Shown here piece by piece: positions 9,018 through 15,833 of a DNA stretch of 48,337 nt. Every line of letters begins with the position of its first letter. Positions within the stretch are counted from its first letter, which is position 1. The notes under the pieces were generated by a model that was given only the letters and a program-made list of their open reading frames with translations, was not told the origin of the DNA and made no database searches. The DNA comes from Kribbella antibiotica. Its GTDB lineage: Bacteria; Actinomycetota; Actinomycetes; Propionibacteriales; Kribbellaceae. The stretch is taken from NCBI RefSeq assembly GCF_004349055.1, contig NZ_SMKX01000057.1:1-48337 (forward strand), written 5' to 3'. Made by a program: the position numbers and the translations under genes.

Positions 9018-10966
9018 TTCCCTTCGAAGGTGAAGCTGACGCCCTCGCCAAACGGGGCCACCTCTTCGCAGGTGGACGGGGCATTGTGGCAGTTCGGCAC
9101 ATCGCGAGTGCCGTACTTTGCCGTGACAACCGGCGGCGGTGGAGCGTCTCTGTCGACTTTGAAGAAGCACGGCCCTCGGTATTCGGAGACAAGAGTCTCG
9201 CCACCAGGAATCGGATAGACCGTTCGGGCTCGATAGTGATAGGTCGCGCCGTCGAGAAAGATCTTTGCTGCGTCCGTGTTCGGGATCGAGATTTTCTGGA
9301 CCGTACCCGGCAGGTCGGGGCCAAGCCTCCTGGACCAGTGCAGGCGCCCGGTACTCGAAAAAATCTCGAGGTCGGATTGGAGTCGAGCGTTGGGCTCGTT
9401 GACGCGGCCTTGCAGGATGGGCTCGACCGCGAACTGGATATTGAAGGATCCGACGTTCACCGGGTCGGCAGCGGTGTCGCAACCCGTCGCGGGATCGGTG
9501 AGACCCAGCTGGCGGGGAACGTCTGGCGGCGTCACGTAGGAAATGCGAAGGACACTGTCGGACTTGAATTGCTTCCAGGCAAGGCCGTCTTTTTCATCGG
9601 TGGCACGGAGCCGGAAGGTCGCGGTCCCGTAGCCGTTCGCGGCAGTATCGGCGATCGCAGGTGTCACGTCGAACTCCACGTACCCATCCGGACAGGCTGA
9701 GCTGTAACCCTTGGCGAAGCTCTGGCTTCCGGCCTCCATCTGCACACCAGGCTGGTTGTTCCAGGTCGTGCGCGTCGTGATGGTAGTTGTGCGGCTGACA
9801 GTGACCGACTTCTTCTCGCAACTGGCGGAGTGTGTCTCGTAGGTCTTCATGACCGCTTCGGTAATCTTCTTGCCACGGAACTGAGCCGTGTCGTACTGGA
9901 AGAACGAGCGGACGATCTTGTGCTGCTCGTAGGACTCGTAACCGACACCAAGACTGTGGCTGGTATTGAAGAACGAGGTGGTCGGGTAGAGCTCCCAGGC
10001 AGCTGCCCAGGCAGTGCGTCCGACAGGCTTCGTCTCCGGATCCAGGACGACGGGGTAGACAGTCGAGGAGGCCTTGAGCAGTTCGGCGTTGGGGATCATT
10101 GTCAGGCCGCTCTCGTCTCCGCGCAGCTCCATCTCGGAGGCGTGAGCACCTGCAGGCCCGTCCTCCACCAGCTGAGCTGACTTACGCGGTACGACGGCCT
10201 TTCCTTGCGGACTGGACTTCGCGGAATCCCACATGACCGCGTCCCCCGCCGTCAGAACCAGCCGTCCGTCAGCAGCGACGTAGGCCGGGCCTTCGGGGCG
10301 GTTCGTCCGCAGTGACAGACCTTCGGTCTCGACCGGGAAATGAATCGACTTCAGAGCGGGGTCGGAACCCGCCTCGCGGGTCTTCACGACCAGGTTGTAG
10401 CTGAAACCTTCAGACGTTGCGTCCAGGACGAGGTCCACGCCTTGCAGAACCTCGGCGTACGTTGCGGTCGAGCCGTTGAGGGTCGGCCGCGGGAGGGTCC
10501 AGGGCGAGTTCAGCGTCCAGGTTCCATCCGGGACGCCCGTCGTCCCGATCCGGCCCGCGCCACCGCCGGAGAGTGAAATCTCGGATGCTGCAGCCTTTGG
10601 GCCGACCGTCCCATCGGAACGGAACTCCAGTGTGGTGTCGATCGTATGCCAAGCACCGTCGCGCTTGACCCGAACCGGACCGTTCGACGTCTCCGCAGTG
10701 AAGGAACCGTTCGCGTTAGCGAACGTCTGCGAGGTCTCCGTGGTGAGATTGGCGATCTCGACCGGCGACCCGCTCGTGGCAGCGAACTTGGCGGCTTCTG
10801 CGCTGTCTCGCCCGACCTTCGAGACTGGTGGAGGTGGGGCCGCAGCAGCCGGGAGGGCGTGCAGACCTGTGGCCAAGACGGCCAATGCTGTTAGTACGGC
10901 TGCTGAAGCTCTGGCGCCACTTAGGCGCGCCAAAGCAGCACGAGATCCCCGCGTCACGTTCCCCAC
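9005..10966 (-). CDS. Secreted DNRLRE-like surface protein, N-terminal part of a frameshifted LamG gene
   Basis: This 653-residue frame starts with a long signal peptide ending near AAAAPPPP. The middle (about 310-500) resembles the DNRLRE/CBM96-like beta-sandwich that often precedes LamG and RHS proteins in actinobacteria, seen as WAAAWELYPTTSFFNT, SFFQYDTAQFRGKK and YVEFDVTPAIAD. It ends at SFTFEGKHRM then TAG, whereas the paralog at 11805-13586 continues at this point with KPASPDVASY. The matching continuation (APDVVRHEYW) is present in the next frame. So this is the front of one gene broken by a single-base loss. The start used is GTG; the GTG three codons further on (10957) has a better purine-rich sequence before it and is equally possible. 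Confidence 0.8.
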   Translation of the reverse strand: MGNVTRGSRAALARLSGARASAAVLTALAVLATGLHALPAAAAPPPPVSKVGRDSAEAAKFAATSGSPVEIANLTTETSQTFANANGSFTAETSNGPVRVKRDGAWHTIDTTLEFRSDGTVGPKAAASEISLSGGGAGRIGTTGVPDGTWTLNSPWTLPRPTLNGSTATYAEVLQGVDLVLDATSEGFSYNLVVKTREAGSDPALKSIHFPVETEGLSLRTNRPEGPAYVAADGRLVLTAGDAVMWDSAKSSPQGKAVVPRKSAQLVEDGPAGAHASEMELRGDESGLTMIPNAELLKASSTVYPVVLDPETKPVGRTAWAAAWELYPTTSFFNTSHSLGVGYESYEQHKIVRSFFQYDTAQFRGKKITEAVMKTYETHSASCEKKSVTVSRTTTITTRTTWNNQPGVQMEAGSQSFAKGYSSACPDGYVEFDVTPAIADTAANGYGTATFRLRATDEKDGLAWKQFKSDSVLRISYVTPPDVPRQLGLTDPATGCDTAADPVNVGSFNIQFAVEPILQGRVNEPNARLQSDLEIFSSTGRLHWSRRLGPDLPGTVQKISIPNTDAAKIFLDGATYHYRARTVYPIPGGETLVSEYRGPCFFKVDRDAPPPPVVTAKYGTRDVPNCHNAPSTCEEVAPFGEGVSFTFEGKHRM

Positions 10967-11032
10967 CCCACTGTTGTTCGTTTTCCCGAGATTGCTAACT
11001 CTGGGTCTTTCTGGCGGTCACCACCAGCGACA

Positions 11033-11058
11033 ACCCATACAAACGACCCATACAAATG
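11033..11058 (-). repeat. Two tandem copies of a 13-bp unit upstream of the first LamG gene
   Basis: On the plus strand the unit reads acccatacaaacg then acccatacaaatg, 12 of 13 bases identical and directly adjacent. It sits 67-92 nt upstream of the GTG start at 10966. Such spaced direct repeats can be binding sites for an activator, but nothing else supports that here. Confidence 0.5.
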
Positions 11059-11092
11059 CGGTTCGCTGAAGGTGTTGGGTTGCACGCGTGGC

Positions 11093-11176
11093 TGTGTGGT
11101 TCCCTCCCCAGGGCGGCAGCGAGTCATCCTGCCGCCCGGAGACGGAACGTGTCCATCAAATTGCACTAAGTTGCAG
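11093..11176 (-). promoter_or_regulatory. Leader copy 1: palindrome plus hairpin upstream of the first LamG gene
   Basis: On the minus strand this stretch begins with TGCAACTTAGTGCA (11162-11175), a nearly perfect palindrome with TGCA half-sites. It then contains a perfect 8-bp hairpin, GGGCGGCA (11130-11137) with TGCCGCCC (11111-11118), directly before a strong Shine-Dalgarno-like GGGGAGGGA. The same elements in the same order lie upstream of the second LamG gene at 13587-13675. In this copy the position where the other has ATG reads CACACA, so the ribosome site no longer serves an ATG, and the actual gene starts about 125 nt further on. Confidence 0.6.
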
Positions 11177-11205
11177 AACCCGGGGCCGTGCGGTGAGTGG
11201 TCGGG

Positions 11206-11784
11206 CTATTCGTCTGGGGAGTGCGAGTCCAGCCAAGATGCTGCTTGGATAAGGAGTTGTGGGCGGGACCTTTTCAGGTAGCTGGTGCTGAGTTCGGCTT
11301 GTGGCGTGCCGAGGGCTCGGGCCAGGGCTGCGAGCGCTACCCGTTGGTCGACTTCGCCGCCAAGCGCCTTGGTGCAGGCGTTGAAGACGGACTGGAACAG
11401 GGTGCGGTCGCGGTTGTGTCGTAGGTACTCGCCAGCAGCCGATAGGGCTACCTGCTGTACGTCCCCGTCGGTGTCCCAATCGACGCCTGCGACGAATCGG
11501 CGGAGGTCGCTGAGGTATTGGTCAGACTTGCCCCAGAACGTGCATAGCGTTTGTAGCGCGAGCCGAGCCAGCATTGGGTCTTCTTGGCAGTCGAGGAAGG
11601 AGGCGACGAGCGATTCGTGTCTCGTCGCCCCTGTTCTGCCGACGACATACAGCAAGCGGTACGTCGACTCCCCCGGCGCCTCGCTCTTCAGCCGTTGAAC
11701 GACCTCGTCGACATCAGCCGTTGACAAGCTTCCGTCTTTGGCACGGGCAACGAGTTGCTGAACAGGCAAGGCACTCGGGTTCAT
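11206..11784 (-). CDS. Small HEAT-like helical protein, possible orphan immunity protein
   Basis: A 192-residue cytoplasmic protein, all-helical in appearance, with repeated segments such as ESLVASFLDCQEDPMLARLA and GDVQQVALSAAGEYL that resemble HEAT-like repeats. There is no signal peptide or membrane segment. It starts 20 nt after the stop of the second LamG gene and is transcribed in the same direction. In the neighbouring module the LamG gene is followed by an RHS toxin and then a small immunity gene; here the small gene directly follows LamG. HEAT-like immunity proteins are known in polymorphic toxin loci, so an orphan immunity role is plausible but inferred only from position. Confidence 0.75.
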   Translation of the reverse strand: MNPSALPVQQLVARAKDGSLSTADVDEVVQRLKSEAPGESTYRLLYVVGRTGATRHESLVASFLDCQEDPMLARLALQTLCTFWGKSDQYLSDLRRFVAGVDWDTDGDVQQVALSAAGEYLRHNRDRTLFQSVFNACTKALGGEVDQRVALAALARALGTPQAELSTSYLKRSRPQLLIQAASWLDSHSPDE

Positions 11785-11804
11785 CGGAATCAGGCTCTCA
11801 TCAT

Positions 11805-13586
11805 CTAGCGCCCGCAGCGGTCTGGGTCGGGGTAGTCGGCGCAGAGCTTGGTGGGTGAGAGTTCGCCTACGTAGAGGCGGAGGTCGTCTAGGCGGCCGGC
11901 GAAGGGGGCGCCGGTAGAGCCGGGTTTGCCTAGGACGGTGGAGCCGTCGCGGCGGGCTGCGGTGAGGTAGGCGTTGTCCAGGGGGAAGCCATCCAGGGAG
12001 ACTCGGATCTCGCCTACCGGGTCGCCTAGGGCGTTGGTGCCTTGGGCGGTGTATTCGCCGGTAAGGAGGTGCCAGTCGCCTGGTGGGGTTGATTCGCGGT
12101 CGGCGGCGCCGATGGCGATGGCTTCGGTGGTGCCGTTGCCGTTTGCTCGGCTGAAGGACCAGCGGGTGGAGTATTCGTCGCCGGGGTCGTAGGAGAGACG
12201 CCAGGTGTCTTTGGTGGTGGTGCCTTGGCGAACGATTGTGGCCGGCTTGGTCGGGTCTGCGAGCTTGACCCAGACTGCGACGGCGAAGCTGGTGCTGGCG
12301 TCGACTGTTGGGCGGCTGAGGCTCACGTTTTCGCGGGTGGCGCCGGTGAGTTCGAGGACCTTGCCGTGGTCCGGGTCGTCGACGAAGGCCTGGGACTGAT
12401 CGGAGCCGCGGAAGCCGGAGACGGTCAGGTCTGCGGCGCGGATTCGGTCCGGCGAACGCCAGACCTGGTCACTGCCGCGCAGGGCTGTGTCGAGGGGCCA
12501 GTACGACGCCTCGCCGGTCGCGACCCGGTCGTTGACGCGCGGGTTCTGCAGGGCGAAGAGCTCCTCTGGCTGCAGTACGCGCTGCCAGATCTGCAGGTGG
12601 TCGAGAGATCCTGCGAAGTTGCCGCCGGTCACGCCGCCCAGGAGGCCGCGCCCGACGGTCAGGGCGCCGGTTGCCTTCCAGGCGTTGGCGGCCGGGGATG
12701 CGGTCTCCTGCTGGAGCCGGCCGTTGACGAACAGCTTCAGCGTTCCAGAGGGGGCGTCGTACGTCGCAAACAGGTGTGACCACGTGCCGTTGACGGGTGC
12801 TTCTTTCGACGAAGCCTTGTAGAGCGTCGGGTTGGGAACGTCGGCTGCCGAGCGCGCGAAGACCCAGCGCTTGCTCGCCGGGTCGTAGCCAAGACCGGCG
12901 GCGCTGCTCTTCGTACCGTTGACGGCGGCTACCACCCCGAGCTTGGTCGCACTCGTGGGGCGCACCCATGCGGAGATCGAGAAGCTCTGCGAGGTGTCGA
13001 CCACGGACTCGGTCGCCGAGGCGTAATCGTCGGCGCCGTCGAGCACCAATGCACCGTTGATGCGTCCGGTCGACTCGAAGGCGGCGCCGGACAAGGTCAG
13101 CGGGTGAGCGAGCCCTGGGCCGTCGACTGCCGTCGTACCGCTGCCGTCGTCGAATGTCCAGGAGCCGACCGGGCCGGGCCGCGGGGCGATGTTCAGCACG
13201 AAACGCGTGTCATCGCTGAACTGGCCGATCGAGTTGATGCTCTGCACGTTGAGCGTCGTGAAGCCGGAGTCCGGAGCCTCCAGGTCGATCGTCACCGTCG
13301 ATCCGTCGGCCGAGCCGCGGTTCCCGCTGCCCGTCCACCGGTACGTGTAGCTGGCGACATCGGGCGAGGCCGGCTTGAAGGTAAAGGTGATCTTCTCGCC
13401 TAGGCGGGCGACCTTCGCGCAGGTCGTCTGGGTCTCGCAGTTCGTGAGTGGAGTGCCTTGGTACGTCGCTGTGACGTCGGGCGGAGCTGGACGATCAGTC
13501 ATTGCTGCTGTTGCTGTGGGCAACGCAGCGGCGACCAGCGCCAGCGCGGCAACGAATGGCACGAGCAGGCGGCGTGCGTGTTTCAT
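11805..13586 (-). CDS. Secreted protein with two LamG jelly-roll domains
   Basis: A 593-residue protein. The start is the ATG before KHARRLLVPFVAALALV, which gives a clear signal peptide ending near PTATAA; GGGGAGGGA lies about 5 nt upstream. A short Ig-like region (about 30-130) is followed by LamG domain 1 (about 140-335, GSWTFDDGSGTTAVDG at its front) and LamG domain 2 (about 355-590). The C-terminus (LYVGELSPTKLCADYPDP) matches that of the broken LamG gene at 7422-9017, so the two are paralogs; this copy lacks the DNRLRE-like front region. LamG domains bind ligands outside the cell, here probably at the cell wall. It is followed closely by the HEAT-like gene and not by an RHS toxin. Confidence 0.88.
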   Translation of the reverse strand: MKHARRLLVPFVAALALVAAALPTATAAMTDRPAPPDVTATYQGTPLTNCETQTTCAKVARLGEKITFTFKPASPDVASYTYRWTGSGNRGSADGSTVTIDLEAPDSGFTTLNVQSINSIGQFSDDTRFVLNIAPRPGPVGSWTFDDGSGTTAVDGPGLAHPLTLSGAAFESTGRINGALVLDGADDYASATESVVDTSQSFSISAWVRPTSATKLGVVAAVNGTKSSAAGLGYDPASKRWVFARSAADVPNPTLYKASSKEAPVNGTWSHLFATYDAPSGTLKLFVNGRLQQETASPAANAWKATGALTVGRGLLGGVTGGNFAGSLDHLQIWQRVLQPEELFALQNPRVNDRVATGEASYWPLDTALRGSDQVWRSPDRIRAADLTVSGFRGSDQSQAFVDDPDHGKVLELTGATRENVSLSRPTVDASTSFAVAVWVKLADPTKPATIVRQGTTTKDTWRLSYDPGDEYSTRWSFSRANGNGTTEAIAIGAADRESTPPGDWHLLTGEYTAQGTNALGDPVGEIRVSLDGFPLDNAYLTAARRDGSTVLGKPGSTGAPFAGRLDDLRLYVGELSPTKLCADYPDPDRCGR

Positions 13587-13675
13587 GTGGTCCCTCCCCA
13601 GGGCGGATTCAAACCAACGGGCCATCTTGCCGCCGCGGGGCGGAGGGCGTCTATGAAATTGCACTTAGTTGCAGA
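13587..13675 (-). promoter_or_regulatory. Leader copy 2: palindrome plus hairpin upstream of the second LamG gene
   Basis: The minus strand holds TGCAACTAAGTGCA (13660-13673), a palindrome with TGCA half-sites, then GGCGGCAAGATGG, then CCGCCCTGGGGAGGGA and the ATG. GGCGG can pair with CCGCC just before the Shine-Dalgarno sequence. The stretch aligns along its whole length with 11093-11176, with a 7-base gap in the loop. The conserved palindrome is probably an operator or promoter element, and the paired region may limit access to the ribosome site. The palindrome also lies about 40-55 nt upstream of the divergent DUF402 gene. Confidence 0.6.
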
Positions 13676-13714
13676 GGGGCAGGGCTGGACACTTCGTCGC
13701 GATAGGTTTCGGGC

Positions 13715-14212
13715 ATGGGTCCTGACGTACGGGTGGTTTATCGGAAGTTCGACGAGAGCCTGCACTGGCACTCATGGCTGGAGTTTCTGGGGGAGGACGA
13801 GTACGGCGTTTGGTTGGGTGGGCGCGTGGGGGCTGTGTCGCAGCGGGGTGAGGGACTCAAGCTGACGGCCGAAGAGGCGCATGTGCAGTTGTTCCCCCGC
13901 GACAAGTGGTTCACGGCGATCTTCAATGATGCGCCGCGGATGACGGAGATCTACTGCGATATCACTACGCCGGTGGAGTTCTCCGAGGATCGCGTGACGA
14001 TGATCGATCTGGATCTGGACGTCATCAAGCGGCGCGACGGGACCGTGCTCGTGGACGACGAGGACGAGTTCGCGGAGCACCAGGTGAAGTACGGGTATCC
14101 GGCCGACATCATCAAGCAGGCGCAGGCTTCTTGTGACTGGCTGGTGCAGGCGGTGGCGAACGACGAGCCGTTCACCACCGTCTACAAGACCTACTTGGAT
14201 ATGGTCCGGTAG
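13715..14212 (+). CDS. DUF402 (FomD-like) family protein
   Basis: A 165-residue cytoplasmic protein. The segment around residues 85-115 (EIYCDITTPVEF then MIDLDLDVIKRRDG) is the signature of the DUF402/FomD barrel family, whose studied members are metal-dependent nucleotide phosphohydrolases. The acidic DLDLDV residues would bind metal. The gene stands alone on the plus strand, divergent from the LamG gene, and its last 22 bases overlap tail-to-tail with the hydrolase gene at 14191. Start is the ATG with AGG about 9 nt upstream. Family call is fairly sure; the natural substrate cannot be read from sequence. Confidence 0.85.
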   Translation: MGPDVRVVYRKFDESLHWHSWLEFLGEDEYGVWLGGRVGAVSQRGEGLKLTAEEAHVQLFPRDKWFTAIFNDAPRMTEIYCDITTPVEFSEDRVTMIDLDLDVIKRRDGTVLVDDEDEFAEHQVKYGYPADIIKQAQASCDWLVQAVANDEPFTTVYKTYLDMVR

Positions 14213-15717
14213 CTGACCGTCGTGTTCTTGAGGAGCAGGGCGCCGGGCAGCGGGGCGCGTTGGCCGGCGTACATGTCGGCGATCGGCGAGACCGTCAGGT
14301 AGAGGTTCTGCCCGGCTGGTACGTCGACGGCGATCGCAGGCAGTTCGATCGTACGGCGGACTCCGTGGGCTGCTCGTTTTTCGCGGAGCGGCAGGGTGTT
14401 GTTCTGGATGACGCGGGCGGTGAGCGGGCTGGTGCCGACGCTGAGGGCCAGGTACGCCGGGGTGCGCGGGACGATCGTGTAGACGTTCGCGGAGACGCGC
14501 GGCGTACCGGCGACGGTGAGCGGGCCGGCGGCGATCTTGACGTTGACGGGGATGCCCACGCCGGTCGGGGTGGCGATCTTCCCCAAAGAACGAGTGGTGT
14601 TGGCAGCGAGGGTTCGTTGCGTGAGGCAACGGCCGTTGGCGGTGGACAGGTGGTACTGCCCGAAGCCGGTGAGTCCGGTGGATTGACCCAACAGCTGAAG
14701 ACGCAGGAACCGCAGAGCGAGGTCGGCGAAGTTCGGGGAGCCCAGGGCGATCGAGCAGGGGTCGCCGGAGGTCCCGTACCCAGGCGGTACGACGGCCGGT
14801 AGCGCGTGCCCGCCGTTGTGGCCAACGAGCATCGACAAAGAACGGGCCCGCGGGGTGAGGGTGCGGTCGAAGTTCGAGAGCCCCTCGTTGAGGTTGAAGA
14901 GGTTGTCCGTGATGCCCTGCTGGAACAGCACAGGGATGTCCAACCGGCGGCCCTGGGCGACGTGCCAGGCGGGTCCATTGTGAGCGAAGAACTTGGTGAG
15001 CTCGCGGCCGGCCTTGCCGGGCGGCCAGGCGCCGGTGGCGATCAGGGTCGCCCAGGACTTGCCGATGGCGGGCGGCAGGTTCTTGCCGCCGCTGGCGAAG
15101 AGGATGCCCAGCCAGATGGTCCGTGCGGCTTCGGAGGGGGCGAGGGAGCGCTTGAGATCCCACCAGGTGATCTCGGGGGCGAGCGCGTCGAAGCGGGTCC
15201 GCCCGAAGTCGCGGATCTCCGTGAAGGCACCGGCGAGCTGGTAGCCACCGCCGTACGAGCCGCCGATGGCGCCGATCAGCGGGTCGCCGGGTCGTTGCTT
15301 GGTCACCCAGTTCAGCGAGGCGACGAAGTCGATCAGCTTGATGACGTCCTGGCCCTCGTAGTCCGGGTTCATGACATGGGCGACGCCGCCGCTCTCACCG
15401 AAGCTGCGCTGGTCGAAGCTCAGGATGCCGAAGCCGGCGTCGAGGTGCGCCCGGAACTGCCGGATGTCCGTGGTCCGCGAACCGCCCCAGCCGTGGCTGC
15501 TGAACAGCAGCGGCACGGTGTGGCCAGAAGACGCCACCGCAGGCTTGAAGAGCGTGTAGCAAATCTTCACCGGCGCAGAAGTACCTGGCTCGGGGACCGA
15601 CGCAACACAGCCGGTGGTCACGGTGTCCTCAGCAGGAGCCGCGGCGGCAGCGGGCGCGGGGACAAGCACCGCGCCAAAGAACAAGAGGGCGGAGGCAACG
15701 GAGACGGTACGACGCAT
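14191..15717 (-). CDS. Secreted alpha/beta hydrolase of the S15/CocE-like group
   Basis: A 508-residue exported enzyme. Residues 1-27 form a signal peptide (LLFFGAVLVPAPAAAAAP). The fold marks are FSSHGWGGSR, the DQRSFGESGG loop, the nucleophile elbow GAIGGSYGGGYQ with its Ser, a likely acid in QQGITDNLFN and a His in LVGHNGGHALP. The last 130 residues are strand-rich, like the C-terminal jelly-roll of X-Pro dipeptidyl-peptidase/CocE hydrolases. Such enzymes cleave peptide or ester bonds; the substrate is not predictable here. GGGGAG lies about 8 nt before the ATG. The 116-nt gap upstream is shared with the divergent antiporter gene. Confidence 0.85.
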   Translation of the reverse strand: MRRTVSVASALLFFGAVLVPAPAAAAAPAEDTVTTGCVASVPEPGTSAPVKICYTLFKPAVASSGHTVPLLFSSHGWGGSRTTDIRQFRAHLDAGFGILSFDQRSFGESGGVAHVMNPDYEGQDVIKLIDFVASLNWVTKQRPGDPLIGAIGGSYGGGYQLAGAFTEIRDFGRTRFDALAPEITWWDLKRSLAPSEAARTIWLGILFASGGKNLPPAIGKSWATLIATGAWPPGKAGRELTKFFAHNGPAWHVAQGRRLDIPVLFQQGITDNLFNLNEGLSNFDRTLTPRARSLSMLVGHNGGHALPAVVPPGYGTSGDPCSIALGSPNFADLALRFLRLQLLGQSTGLTGFGQYHLSTANGRCLTQRTLAANTTRSLGKIATPTGVGIPVNVKIAAGPLTVAGTPRVSANVYTIVPRTPAYLALSVGTSPLTARVIQNNTLPLREKRAAHGVRRTIELPAIAVDVPAGQNLYLTVSPIADMYAGQRAPLPGALLLKNTTVSYRTISK

Positions 15718-15833
15718 GTGCTCACTCCCCGTGATGGGCGAATCTCGCTCCGCACACGCTAGACGACGGTGGCCAAGCTCGCCAGCGTTAGTCTCGGCAC
15801 ACTTCGCCGTGGCGAGCTGAGAGACTATCCACC

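Noticed and set aside
9005..9022. Programmed -1 frameshifting to join the two LamG parts
   Set aside because: The zero-frame codons GAA GGG AAG do not form an X XXY YYZ slippery heptamer and no following stem is evident; a lost base is simpler.
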